Origin: Arctopsyche grandis
Lineage: Eukaryota; Arthropoda; Insecta; Trichoptera; Hydropsychidae
Direction of reading: 5' to 3'
Length of the DNA stretch: 64,000 bases
Assembly: GCF_051622035.1 (NCBI RefSeq)
Contig: NC_135362.1
Location: 26,967,001-27,031,000, forward strand
Shown here: positions 26,228 through 40,245 of the stretch, piece after piece
Layout: each line of letters begins with the position of its first letter
Numbering within the stretch: the stretch's first letter is position 1
Notes under the pieces: model-generated
Seen by the model: only the letters and a program-made list of their open reading frames with translations
What the model was told of the DNA's origin: nothing
Database searches by the model: none
Made by a program: the position numbers and the translations under genes

Positions 26228-26420
26228 TAGTATTGTACCCGATGAAAATCATCGCATGGGTGTTGCCCAATTAAGTTATTAGGAATCGGGAATCGGAACT
26301 GAAAAAGGAATCCGAAACTGGAACTGAAAAAAGAATCGAAATCAAAATTGAAATCGCATTCGAAATCAATATATAATATTATCATAATTAATACTGGTCG
26401 ACGATCCGTCACAAACATAT

Positions 26421-26506
<86 letters not shown>

Positions 26507-26660
26507 ATGAAATATCATTGCATGGGTGTTGCCATATTAAGTTATTAAATTAAAATAATGTGTCGTCGTTCATGTGTTCAATCCCCACGCGGTCCAATTT
26601 TTTTCAAATACCTTTTAAATATATTTTATTTAATATTTATATATAATTGTTTAATATATA
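26228..26660 (-). mobile_element. Two partial Helitron family B termini split by a TA repeat
   Basis: The GTACCCGATG...GCATGGGTGTTG terminus occurs at 26233 and again at 26505, with a divergent purine-rich stretch and the long TA microsatellite between. The second copy runs into family C at 26660. Confidence 0.5.
26422..26502. repeat. TA microsatellite
   Basis: About 40 uninterrupted TA repeats between two Helitron termini. Confidence 0.95.
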
Positions 26661-27053
26661 AATCAATGTTTGTCTGTCACGTATGCATTCCTATGCCATT
26701 CAACCGATTGCAACGAAACTTACAGAAGTTATTGTATGTATGCCCGCGATGGTTTCTGTAAAAAAAAGTCGCCCAAAAATGGGAACGGAAACGGGGAAAA
26801 CGAGAATGAGTGGCATTGCAACGCAATAATTTCAAATGTGTTCGCGTCGCCACCTGGGTTGTTAGGGTAAAATAAACAAACAATTGAGTAATTTAAAATG
26901 TGTACGCTGCCTGCGTTTTTCCGACAAATTATTTAATTTGAGCATTGAGTGTTAATTTGAAACTGAAGCATTCACTTATCAAACACATCGAGAAACGGGA
27001 ATGGGAATTGCTTGCGTTATTGTGGCATTGTAACTCATGCTGGGTTCAGCTAG
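26660..27053 (+). mobile_element. Helitron-like family C copy
   Basis: The 3' end GCATTGTAACTCATGCTGGG then TTCAGCTAG before T; the 5' part has TTTGTCTGTCACGTATGC. The same sequence lies reversed at 13256-13637. It sits inside family B sequence, so B was the host. Confidence 0.6.
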
Positions 27054-27555
27054 TTGTTTATAAAAACATACATATATACTTAAATTGAAGTTGACACGTA
27101 CAATTACACCTAGGATTTCTCGTTGTATGCACATTCACGAATATGCGTAGTTCTAAGTCAAAAGGTAATTATCTTCTTTGGAAGTAGAGGGGTAAACATT
27201 GTGGCCTAATAAATATGCATGTATGCATTTCAAGTGTGTTACAATAAATCAAAGTGCTTGCTGTAGTATTCTTCGTATGTTTACATAATTTCATACAAAA
27301 ATGCAATAATAATCATAATATTGACCAGTTTAGAGGTAGGCAACCTTTCAATGTGGTCACAGGTGTCGTGTAAAATACAAAATAGAGGCAATATGTTCGA
27401 AGTCTTGTAACAACATAACTTACTTACCGTTTATTTTACAGAAAAATGTCGAAATACTTCTGCGGTTGGAAAGTTAGTATATACTTGAAATTATTATTAA
27501 TTCCACCATCCCTTGGCTAAATAACCAAAATTCAAAAATAAAATTAAAAATTCTA

Positions 27556-28823
27556 AGGGTAGACCGGAGACAAACGTAACGAGGGACAATAGTAACAGTC
27601 GTGATATGTCGGTTTCTGATATATAATATCTACGAAGATGAGAATTAGAATCAAATGACCGCTAAATAAGCTTCAACCTGTCAATCAGTCACTTGAAGGC
27701 ATTGCTGGAACATTTTCATGTCTACGCAAGTTCATCGCTTTTTGGACACCCAAACTAAACTTTTACGTCGGACTTATATTTGTGAAAAGTAATACTTTCT
27801 GAACGAGGGCATCTAAATACTATACTTTTTCATAAAGTGACATTATTATTGAGCTTCAATTTAGACCTATGTAAATCCATTTTATTTAGAATTTAAATGT
27901 GCATAGTGGGTTGGGGACAATTGTAACAGACTGTTACTATGGTGTAACGGAAATTTCAGAAACAGAAACGGTTCGGTGATTACTAGTCATATGTGAACCA
28001 GTCACAGGACAACCGGTCGCTCTAGATCGGTCACACGTGATCATCCGTCACACTAAAACTGGTCACGAGAAAACTGGTCATACCCTAAAATCGGTCACGA
28101 GAAAACTGATTGACCGATTTTGGGGTGTGACCAGTTTTCTCATGACCAGTTTTAGTGTGAAGGGTGATCACGTGTGACCGATCTAGAGCGACCGGTTATC
28201 CTGTGACTGGTTCACATATGACTAGTAGTACGTTTACCACAGAAACAGTATCTCCACGCCATGAAATTATTGAAGAAGATACGATACTACAGCCCAGCAC
28301 ATCCAGCTAAACATTTTTACCTGTAATTACCAGACCATTTCCGAAAGTACCTTTTAGAATGAACAGAAAAAGTCGGAGAAAAAAAACAAAATGAAAATAA
28401 AAGCAATTGAAAATTAACACTAAAACGAAATAACAAGAAACAGAAAAAATAAATGAAAACTCATCAAATTGCGGTAAATTGCATTTTAACTGTCGTTTAC
28501 ATTATAATTGATGTCCTTGAAATTTTTTATGTTATATTACCAAAGTAGGCTCCAAATATTTATATAATAACAGTTTGCTACAATTGTCCCCTGCCTTTGT
28601 TACAATTGTCCCCGGGTAAGGGAGTTGTAACAATTTATCAATTTTGATATAAGCTCTATTATTTCTCTTTGTACTAACCATAGTAAATAAATAAATAAAC
28701 TTATATATCCCTGAATATATGGTTTATACTATGGCAACATTTATTATATTGCAAATGTTATTGGTAAATTAGAAAAATAATCCCAAAGTCAAAATATTAT
28801 ATTTGTCCCTGGTCTTCTCTACT
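27556..28823. mobile_element. Possible DNA transposon around a palindromic MITE
   Basis: GGGTAGACCGGAGACAAACG at the left and TTGTCCCTGGTCTTCTCTAC at the right are loosely inverted, and GGGACAATTGTAAC motifs recur inside in both directions. No gene seen; the boundaries are a guess. Confidence 0.3.
27970..28238. mobile_element. Palindromic hAT-type MITE, copy 1
   Basis: 269 bases, almost wholly an inverted repeat (CTAGTCATATGTGAACC, CGGTCGCTCTAGATCGGTC). It is flanked by ACAGAAAC on both sides (27962-27969, 28239-28246). Confidence 0.9.
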
Positions 28824-28829
28824 GAAAGA

Positions 28830-29845
28830 TTGATACTACATATAATGTAATGTTTAAAGTATGGCTACATTGCATTTGTTTATACACATAATTTCAAAAT
28901 CAAATCACAAACAAAACATCAAATAACAATCAGGAAACGAATCATATGTTTACAATATAATTCAAAACAGATTTATTATTTTTATAAAATTAGACTATTG
29001 CTTATGTGCATACATACATTCATTATTCACATTTCAATTTCTACCTCTTGTATGTAAATTTATTCGTTTGACCCAATTCCGACGATGATATTTGTTGATT
29101 CATACTGATGCACTTCATGAGAATAAAGACGGAATAGTTTCAGTGTTTATCTTCAAATTAAAATGATTGTAATGTATTAGAGCATCTGATGGATAAACGG
29201 CGGGTCGCATCAAAGTATGCATGCGGTTAATAAATTTTCTTGTTCGGCTATCATCATGAGGTTTCCTGTTGATTTTTGACGGTACATAATAAAACAATCT
29301 AAATTTGCGGTTATGACTATGCACCGAAAACATTCAATCGCGTCATCATATCTTTAGAATTTTATGTACACATATTTAACGTACGTCGATCAGTTTTGTT
29401 CGATGGATTGAACTGTGGACTAAGTTTGGCGAAAAATTCAGTCTAATTTTAAAATTTCTCCACACCACTGGACTATCACGTGTTTATTATTGTGTGCGAG
29501 TAAACGCTCATCCCAAACCGCAAGTTTCCTGCTCATTCAAGTCATTGATACTATCGACGTCATAATATGTCCAAACAAATAATATACATGTGTTTATTTT
29601 GTACATAAACTATGTAGATATGTTTTACAATACAATTTCAGTAGAAATTGGGACTTTTTGTCCTGACGAGTTTCGGTCCCATTAGAAAAGAAGTCTCAGC
29701 AATTGACCAATCTAAGATAGTAATTAGTTTCTAAGATTATAAATGGAACAGTACAATGTATACTGCAATCAATTATTTATAAACGAGAAGATCATTGTAG
29801 GCATATTTTTTTTTATTCAAAATTTTTATGTATGAACTTTATGTA
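28830..29845. other. AT-rich intergenic stretch, nothing recognised
   Basis: No frames of note (29115-29333 is short and without family likeness). Confidence 0.4.
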
Positions 29846-29849
29846 CGTA

Positions 29850-30645
29850 CTAGTTAGTGTTGTGCCCGATGGAATATCATCACATGGGTTATGGCATATT
29901 AAATTATAAACAAAAAAAAATGTGTCGGTTATGTATTAGATCCGCACGCTGTCATATTTTTTTCCGATGCGGTGCAAACGATCGAAAAGCGCCAGACAGA
30001 CTGAACCACAGATTAACGACTCGTGTACCTTATGCGTGCGCACTGCTCGCACTTACACTAAGCGAAATCTACCCGAAGTCCCGGCATACCTACCCTGTAT
30101 ACGTTTTGTGCTTCTGATACTTTAGTTCCGAATGTTGCCTTATTAAATTCGCCAGAAAGATCCAACTCAATTTTAATAATTGCATCTGTGCACATCGAAA
30201 GGTTACTCGTCATCTGATGTGCAATTTATCATTCGTGAAGTCGAGAATTGCGTTTAAAGCAGCCATCCAGTTAATCTGTGGTTCAATCTGTCTGGTGCTT
30301 GTCGATCGTTTGCACCAACCCCATTTTTTTCAAATACCTTTTAAATATATATTTAATGTAATATTTATGCTTAAGTGCTTAGTATGAAAAATAAAATGGT
30401 AAAAACTACCTACATATAAACAATATAAAAACACCAATAGAAAAATTAATTAAATAAATTTTCAATAGATGGCACTAAATGCTCAGAGACTAATTTTCTT
30501 AGAGGCAACATTGGTAGCAAACAGTATATATAGAAGTTTTTTCGTTGATCTGTTATTAAGTTAATCGAAACGACTATTATAGTACGACGAGGATTATCTT
30601 ACACAGTCACACAGAATATCGTTATTATATATATGTATGTACATA
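29850..30645 (-). mobile_element. Helitron-like family B copy holding a MULE-type MITE
   Basis: The reversed terminus at 29850 (CTAG, GTGCCCGATGG) and the body to about 30645 match 22931-23688. The sequence is interrupted by a 358-bp inverted-repeat element with a 9-bp target duplication. Confidence 0.65.
29965..30322. mobile_element. MITE with 9-bp target duplication (Mutator-like)
   Basis: Terminal inverted repeats of about 45 bases (GGTGCAAACGATCGA core). Both flanks read ATTTTTTTC (29956-29964 and 30323-30331), a 9-bp duplication as made by MULEs. A lone right arm of the same family is at 1246-1306. Confidence 0.7.
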
Positions 30646-30649
30646 TATG

Positions 30650-31520
30650 ATAGAGATAAAATGTTTTATATTAAAATAAAAAAAACAGAAGGAAATAATT
30701 TATTTTCCCACACGAAAATATATCAATGCTGATTAAAAAAAATAATAAATAAATAAAAATTTATTGAAAAAACTGTTGACTTAAATACATATGTATATAG
30801 AAAAACACCGAAAGCTGAAAATAGCGTTTTTACAAAACGTGCTGCTGACAGATTTCCACTTTTCATGTTATTCACTTGTAAAGTAAATTTTAAAATAAAA
30901 CAAAATAAAAATAAGAGATTTCATTTGTTTATTCATTTTTTTCCAATACTTCAAATGGTATTCAAAAACATGCGATTAAAAAATAATATCAATAAAAATA
31001 TTCTAATTATTCAATATATAAAACTATATACAAAAACACTTTCATTTTAATTATATATATGTATATCATATATATATGTATATATTAAAAAATTGTGCAC
31101 AATGTGTAAATAAAATATATTTGAGCATTCAAAAGAGTTCACTAAATATAACAGACGGAATCAACATTTTGTATAGAAATACTGTAAATTTAATACACAC
31201 TTACAACAACTTGGTTTTAAAAACCATTAAAAATTGTATATAAAAAATTTATATGTACATACATATAATGCAATAATAATAACATGTAAATGATTTACTG
31301 CCCAGACATTTACGTCATTAAGTACTTATAAGGGACTTTATGTCTTTTAATTTTTTTTCTTTTAGTCATATATGTAAATATCCTATTCAGAGTACAAAAG
31401 ATAGGACTTACCTATCTAGTCTATATATGTATGGCGATTTTTTTATAAAATTTTCACATAAAATGGAATGTTTAAGTACATTTCAAGTGTAAAAATAAGT
31501 AGTCGATCATTAAAAATGCA
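30650..31520. other. AT-rich sequence downstream of TRAF6
   Basis: Probably includes the TRAF6 3' UTR; several AATAAA-type hexamers on the minus strand. Nothing else seen. Confidence 0.4.
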
Positions 31521-31524
31521 CAAA

Positions 31525-33347
<1,823 letters not shown>

Positions 33348-33565
33348 TTCCTTGATTTCCGGTTTCAACTCTAAAAGACGTCTATCAGCGCATCATCAGG
33401 ATATGACAGCTGGTATGCTCAGTGTTGCCAAACCAGACACACCTCTTTATTGACATTTATAAAATATATTCATAATAATATTTAATAATGAAAATGACTC
33501 ATTATATATGAAACTAATAAATTATATATCAGATAATTGAACAAAATTCAAACCAGCTTTAAGTC

Positions 33566-34104
33566 TGTAGGAATATAGCACGACTTGTGCTATTACGAAT
33601 CAAAACCAGTGATCTCATCATCGATCCTGTACAAACATGCATAACTCAAGGGCAACGTCCCCTTTGACCATTCCAGAAGAAAGAGTTCATCGCTCGATCG
33701 TAAAACGAACGAAACCCAACAGTGATGTCATCAGGCAACCGCGACACATGTCCTGAAAAGTCGTTTACGCGTGGCACACGACCCCATTCTCATATGAACG
33801 ACGTCCTGGTGCTGACCCCATAGCTCTAACCACACGTGTACCGAAGGCACGTGCCTCGAAAACAGGTCAACACGTGTCTCTATCACACGTGTCATGGAAA
33901 CGAAGACAAAGCATCTGCACACGACACGCTTCAAGCCAGTGTGAACCTCTGAAGTTCAACCAGATCACTTCTCCGAAGCTCAACCTCTTCGTACATACAA
34001 TAACCAATGTAACAATTGAACAAAAATAAACGATCCTTATACAAACTACACAACATGTGTTTCGTTAGGCCGGGATACGGTCAACATACCTTTCCTGCCT
34101 TACA
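33566..34104 (+). mobile_element. Solo LTR between TRAF6 and TADA1
   Basis: 539 bases, TGTAGGAATATAGC ... CCTTACA, with AGTC on both sides and an AATAAA near its 3' part. The same family as 37521-38572. Probably a Bel/Pao- or Gypsy-type solo LTR; clade uncertain. Confidence 0.7.
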
Positions 34105-34502
34105 AGTCTCTTGCCTAGTAACTTTAAATATTTTGAAAATAAATCATTTGCAAGTATTGTTACTATCTGATTATATACATGTGTTCACACATGTTTGATT
34201 AATTTTTGCGTGGTGAATAATTTAACATTGCAATTAAATTAGATCTTTTTAAAGTTTTTAAGCATTTTTGATGTTAATCAAACTTAAAAAACCAGCTGAG
34301 TGATGTGAAATGAAATAATTCGAAAATAATATAAAACTTTGGTAATGGCCATAATAAAAGACCTTGCGTTCAGAAGTATGGCTGTCATTACAGCTGACAG
34401 TTGTACATACGGCTTTGCTCTCGAGTAAATTACTGATAACTCTGATATTACACACAATTACTAAACTAAACTTTTTTTAAACATTCTAACTTATAAATCA
34501 AA

Positions 34503-35569
34503 ATGAGCACCGACGCTTTAAATGCAGCGCGAAAGACTCTCACGGAAGCTTTGGGCGACAAAACCAAAGCATATTTTGACCATATGAAGCTTTGGTTCAA
34601 GATGAAAATCACCAAAGAGGATTTCGATGCCGAAGCCAGAGTACTACTAAGTACAGAGCAGGTTCACTTACATAACGAGTTTTTCTTGGCGATATTAAAC
34701 AGAGTCGACGGCTTGGCTGAGATAACATCAGCTCAGGAGAAGTCATCGTCGAACATGAGAACTTCTAGCAGCAGCAAACGCCACAAGCACAGTTCCAAAA
34801 GCTCTTCGGAAAAGTCAAATTTTGAAGTAGTTGATGTTTTAGACTATGTACCAGCCGGGTCACCTCCGGCATCGGCCGGCGAAACAGCTCCGAGATACGC
34901 TGCACAAGAATTCTTTCTCCCAGACCACGCACTAGTCACAGGCAGATTCATGCTCACCGCATGGGAACAGGGCTTGGAAGGTACCAACGACGAAACCGTC
35001 GATCTAATCGTAGCAGCTGTTCAGGTAAATATATAATCTAGTAAAGGAATCAACTCGAATTTGAAATCAGAAAGCTTTATAGTGGTATTATTCATTCATA
35101 GGTATTTTTAAAGAACATACTATCAGTTGTGATCAGTAAAAGAAAGGGATACAAAGTAAGAGATGGATCTTTTATTTACAATATGGGATGCGACGTTCCT
35201 AATATGTGGTTGAAGAATACAGACAATCTCTTTGGAGCTCCTGCCGAGGGTCCGACAGAGTTGGACGAGAATGGTGATCTTATTCCAATCTGTCCTCTGA
35301 CAATGGACGAAGCCGAGCATCAGACGGCTCAAAATATAGCATGCAGGTTTGTCAGGGTGTTCGTCTTATTTGATGTAAATGTAAATGATGCATATGTTTA
35401 ATTGGATTATTATTTCAGCGCTCCCGACTTCAAAGCTAGAAAAGATCGTGTGTCGATGCAAGAGATATACGATACGTTGAAAGTGCACAAAAATCTGATC
35501 GCCAGTCATTCCGTCTACGCTGTAAACATGGAACGAATAACTACTTTATTGTGTCATCCTAGTTATTAA
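34503..35569 (+). CDS. Tada1: TADA1, SAGA core subunit Ada1 (complete)
   Basis: Three exons, 34503-35024, 35102-35346 and 35419-35569, give 305 residues (human TADA1 is about 335); donors are GTAAAT and GTTTGT. The N-terminus (LTEALGDKTKAYF, LWFKMKITKEDFD, HNEFFLAIL) matches the SAGA-Tad1 family. A Ser/Lys/His-rich linker lies at residues 83-107. The C-terminal half (FIYNMGCDVPN) follows the family, including the part that pairs with TAF12-like histone folds. TADA1 is a structural subunit of the SAGA co-activator in the nucleus and is needed to assemble its core with SPT20 and the TAF-like subunits. It starts 1.16 kb from TRAF6 in divergent orientation. A polyadenylation signal AATAAA lies at 35742-35747. 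No anomalies seen. Confidence 0.93.
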
Positions 35570-35741
35570 AGTTAGACATGTATTTCGTCAGTATTTATTA
35601 CAACAATATCGGGATCAATTGGGTGCGGTGTACATAAAGAATATCCTATTGTTGTTTTTATCGTATATATTTTTACTTTATTTAATATAGATAGTTAACT
35701 TTATAGTATATTATATTATATTATACCGAATTAGAATTTTA

Positions 35742-35747
35742 AATAAA
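35742..35747 (+). terminator. TADA1 polyadenylation signal
   Basis: AATAAA about 170 bases after the TADA1 stop codon, within AT-rich 3' sequence. It is the first good hexamer after the gene. Confidence 0.5.
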
Positions 35748-35889
35748 ATATTGAATATTTAATATGAAATAGTTTCATTATCACCATCGAATGTATGTAC
35801 ATATGTAGTTTGGCATAACAGAACTACAATTATGAGTAATTTTTTGATATCGCCTAAATTCTTAAACAGTAAACAACATACTAACTGTT

Positions 35890-36179
35890 GGTAAACGGAC
35901 TATTAGTCATATGTGAACCGGTAATAGGATAACCGGTCGCTCTAGATCGGTCACACGTAGTCACCCGTCCCTCTAAAACTGGTCGCAAGAAAACTGGTCA
36001 TACCCAAAAATGCGACCAATTTTTAATTTTCGGGTGTGATCAGTTTTTTCGTGAACAATTTTCGGGTGTGACCAGTTTTCTTGCGACCAGTTTTAGTTTG
36101 ACGGGTGACGACGTGTGACCGATCTAGAGCGACCGGCTATCCTGTTACCGGTTCACATTTGACTAGTAATCACCGAACC
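35890..36179. mobile_element. Palindromic hAT-type MITE, copy 2 (opposite orientation)
   Basis: 290 bases. The two ends (GGTAAACGGACT, GGTTCGGTGATT) are swapped relative to copy 1. Target duplication TAACTGTT/AAATTGTT is imperfect. It lies between TADA1 and gene A. Confidence 0.85.
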
Positions 36180-36183
36180 AAAT

Positions 36184-36637
36184 TGTTGCCTACTATAATA
36201 TTACTGTAACATTACATCTTCCCCATCGTCCCTTTAATTGGCAGCAATGCCAATGGTTAGGTTGGCATTCTGCTACCCCCACTCCCCAGACATATATCTG
36301 CGCGCGAGCACGGACAGACGAGCTTTCTTCGGTCCAGACCTTCAACTGGGACAGTCGCGAGATCACATCTGCATCCCCAGCCTTCAACCACGTGCGGTCG
36401 AGCCCAGTAGTAGCTGTACAGTTCCTGGAGCTCCCGCCCTCTTCATACGCAGCTGTTAGCGAACAGCCAGAAAACGTCTACGTAAACGCCAGCTCGTACA
36501 GCTGGCTGCGATTCGACGAGGAGCATAGAACCAGGAGAACTCCCACGACAGATAACGACACATTCCAGGTCAATCCACGGTTTCCCTTTAGAACATGCTC
36601 TTGGAGGACATCTGTACGCCACTTGCGTGTCCCAACA
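36184..36637 (-). other. GC-richer block between TADA1 and gene A, possible solo LTR
   Basis: On the minus strand it runs TGTTGGGACACGCAAGTGG ... GTAGGCAACA (TG...CA), 454 bases, in clear base contrast to its flanks. No target duplication found and no second copy in the window. Open frames here do not look like a known protein. Confidence 0.3.
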
Positions 36638-36971
36638 TAGGAGCCATTTCCGCGCGTAAAGGTGTTCGTCGCATTACTAAATTTTAAACTTGCTTTTATC
36701 CAAAAAAGATACACGAAATTTAGGTAAAGTTAGATTCGTATGCAAAACTACATCAAATTGATTCTTTATTTTCATGAAATTTTTACTCCATCCACATAAA
36801 TGTATTTTCTAAAATATAAAAATGAATTTTAAATATTTCTCACATCTTAAGTTTTTATTGCTATTATTAATACAATACATTCTATGATTTTCAAAATTGT
36901 ATATCTTAGCATTTATTACAAGAAAAAAAAGTTAACAACAATATAAATAAATAGGAATCCATATTGGTTGT

Positions 36972-39918
36972 TTAATATATGCGTGATCCACTGTACGAAG
37001 CTTGTCCATGTACGTCCAGTCCGAGGGTTAATTGTGAATCGCTCTCCGCACTATCGTTCGACGGTCTATTGGTGAAACGAACTGTCGGCGATTCTATCGT
37101 TGATCTTGCCGTCATATCCAATGATGCGTTCGGATTCATATTACTATACTTGCTTTTTTTCCAAATCGCTAAGCCCAAGACTGCAACTACTACTACTAAT
37201 AAAACCAAGCCAACTGATAAACCGGCTACTGACGCTGTAGACATTTTATTACCTGAAAACATATGTATGTTTTTAAATCAATCTTTATTCCAAAGTGTGA
37301 TGCTAAGAGAATCATATAAATGATCAAAAGAGAAAAATAAGAATCAAATGTATGATCAAAATGGTTCAGTAACGGGAGGTAACCAAAGTGAGGAAGTCTT
37401 AACATATAGAAGTTAAGCGACTGAAGTAATACAAATGGGTAAAAGATAAATGCAAATATGTATATGTAATTCTGCAAAAATGATCAATTCCATATAAGAC
37501 CAAGCTCTATCTGAAAGTTCTGTAGGAATATAGCCCTGCTTGAACTATCCTGAATTGATGATCTCATCTATTTCTCCATAAGCCAGCAGCATAGCTCGAT
37601 GGTTACGTTGATACTAAGCACCGAGTGGCGGCGGGTTCGAACCCGTGAGATGACCTCGATTTAAAAGAATTTATTCCGAGTATAATCTTTATGCTGATGG
37701 TCAGACTTGGATATTTATGACTCGAAGTCAATCCTTTGTTATCATAGTTTGTCAATTTATCTGATTTAATTATTGAGGTGGTTCCTTTATCAAATTGGCA
37801 AAAACCATCCATCCCACCCATTGATGTATATTACACATAGATGGGCCCTGACGTGTAATTTTGGTCGGAGATCTTGTCTTCACTAACTGAGGGGTGCGGG
37901 GGGTTTAACTAGCGGGGAAGTTGGGAAAAAAATGTTTTTTTCCCTACGACGCAGCGGTACCTACCTACCTACTAAGAGAAACTGTGCATGCGCCATGTAT
38001 TTTGCATGCGCCAAAAGGGAGACCAGTATAAGACGTGAGGGCGGATCTAGTGTATTATACATCAATGATCCCACTATACCATTACTATTTGAATACGATT
38101 TCAAAAAAATTATTGTGTATAATATAAATATCTCACTAATTTTCTTATATATAGTATTTGTATTATGCTTAAATGTCTGGTCACAGTTTTTCATATTTTG
38201 TAATGTTACTGTGGCTAGTATGTATGTATGTATGTACATAAATAAAAATAAAACACAAATCGCACGATTACATGATCGCGTTCCTGTGTGGGCATGCATA
38301 GCCGACCTTGCTTGAAACATCTTCGTTCACACAAGGGCAATAACACAATTCGATTCGCTCTACATAAACAATCTCGACACAACCGACAACCTACCAGGAT
38401 ATAAACTATCGCACCATCCCCAGACCTCAGTGAGCCTCCGGAGTTCAGCCAGCCCACTCCTCTGAAGTCGAGCAACTACCTCATTCACCTCACATACAAT
38501 AAAGAAAGTTCTGCCAAAGACAGACGTGTGTCCACAGGCTGGAACACTGGTTAACACACCTCCCTGCCTAAAGGACTTTTCCCGAATCTTTTCCATCATT
38601 TGATTATGATATTTAAATATTAAGAGCTTATATATAAATTTATTTATATTATACATTGTATTTCTGCTACATATTTGATCTCTGCCATATTTACTCTCCT
38701 AATATTTCAATTTTATTTGTTCGGAATCTGGATCTAATACCCTGCTAGGATCTAAAATTATGTCTATACTACCTCATCGATGCACATTTCAATTTCTTGG
38801 CTAAACTAAGCCTTGTTGTTTTAAAATAAATTAATTTTTCGACTACAGCAACTTCATAAAACATTACTGGTAATATGGCTTGATATTCTTTTGCAGAATT
38901 AATTCCGAATGTATGCAAGATCTGTATTATTTAGCTCACCACCACTCTCCAATATGATGTAACTGCTGTATTCAGTCGCCTCGTCTTCAATCATAGCCGA
39001 ACAAGTCCACCTGCCGTAATGTTCAGACGAAACCTTCTTTATGCTAATTGCACAATCGCCTCTATACAAAGAAGAATCATTTTGGAAGTAGTATTGATTT
39101 AAGATAGCCCTGAAAATGAACACTAAATACAGAAAGGATCGAGTCAAGACGAACACTATTACATTACATAATAGACACTACTCACTTATCATAAGTTATC
39201 GTCTCATCGATATTGAACCTAGTGCCGGCCGGTGTTGAGAATCTGCAGTATTTCAGTAGCAGCTGGCCTTCTGCAGTGATGCACGTTAGAGATACCGTCT
39301 GGTCTGGCTTGGCTTGAATGGTCGAATCGATGGATGCAATAGCATTGGTGACTCTGACCTCTATGACTTCCAACAATTCAACATTGGCTGGTTTCATCTG
39401 CCCCATTTGACACTTCCACATGCCGCTATCTTGGTACGAGCTCTCTTTGAGTGTTACCACACATTGTCCGACGCTCAGTCTCGTATCGTCGTAACTATTT
39501 ATTATATACATAGTTTTAGTAGATTGATAGTTATAACATGTCATGTATGATTTTATTCAAGTATTACCTGTAAGGTAGACTGTCTTCGTGGTCGTTTATC
39601 GGTGTGAATTCTGTTCCGTTTGGATGTATAACCGAACAGTATAATATAGTGGCGTTTGCATTGCAAGTTATTTTCAACTCCTTACCGTACCTAGATAGTA
39701 AAATTTTCGTGTCGTCTTTTGTTTGAACAAAACGAGATGCTACAAAAAAAAACCAAAATCCAATAATTATTTATTTATTTTAAACATAAACACGTGTTAA
39801 TTAATTCTATCAATATTTTCCCATTCCACTATATATGTATGTACTTGCCGTAGCCAATTTCAATTATTAGCACCGATATGAACAGTATCTCAAAGGGGAC
39901 GACTACAAACTTTCTCAT
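36972..39918 (-). CDS. Two-Ig-domain type I membrane protein (gene A, complete)
   Basis: Five exons (39849-39918, 39568-39739, 39186-39494, 38940-39109, 36972-37252) join in frame to 333 residues. The first encodes a signal peptide (MRKFVVVPFEILFISVLI). Two Ig-like domains follow, each with four cysteines in the order B strand, C strand, E strand, F strand (ITCNA, LYCSV, GQCVVTL, MWKCQM; then LTCIT, KYCRF, GDCAISI, RWTCSA). After them come a membrane segment (SVGLVLLVVVVAVLGLAIW) and a cytoplasmic tail of about 60 residues rich in Ser, Thr and Asn with a C-terminal Tyr. I do not recognise a named family; a cell-surface recognition or adhesion role is inferred from the layout. Intron 1 needs a GC donor (CG then GCAAGT) to keep frame. 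Intron 4 contains a solo LTR holding a SINE and a MITE. Gene B is a relative. Confidence 0.8.
37582..38253 (+). mobile_element. tRNA-derived SINE, copy g, inside an LTR and split by a MITE
   Basis: Head AGCCAGCAGCATAGCTCGAT, B box GGGTTCGAACCC; the body is split by the MITE at 37819-38067; the tail ends ATAAATAAAAATAAAA. Confidence 0.8.
37819..38067. mobile_element. hAT-type MITE 'CATTGATG', copy 3
   Basis: 249 bases, flanked by ATCCCACC and ATCCCACT (one mismatch). It is inserted in a SINE that itself sits in a solo LTR. Confidence 0.88.
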
Positions 39919-40245
39919 ATTTTGATACAATAATATTTATTGCTAAAGCAATTTGTCAAAAATGTGAAGTGTGTCCGATATTTTTTCTCTTGTAAGTGAA
40001 CCGAGGTCAACTCAATTGTGACAACAATATTTGATAAGGTTGAACTGGAACATCATTATGTATTCCGATTGATTTTATCTATGCATTGCTTTCATTATAT
40101 TATCAACTTTTATAATAAATATATTCATTGAAGGAAAAACAACAGTCGCTCTTCAATGAATGTCTATATCTAGGTACATATTATACTTGCTAAACCTACA
40201 TAAAATATTAATCTTCTTTCCAAACAACACGTTCTATTATTTATA

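Larger units (their letters stand above)
37521..38572 (+). mobile_element. Solo LTR in a gene A intron, holding SINE and MITE
   Basis: It starts TGTAGGAATATAGCCC and shares its later part (ACATACAATAAAGAAAG, GTTAACACACCTCCCTGCCT) with 33566-34104. About 670 bases of it are the inserted SINE and MITE. Confidence 0.65.

Noticed and set aside
36238-36714. Overlapping frames on both strands between TADA1 and gene A
   Set aside because: They coincide with a GC-richer block that may be an LTR; no conserved domain or splice sites.
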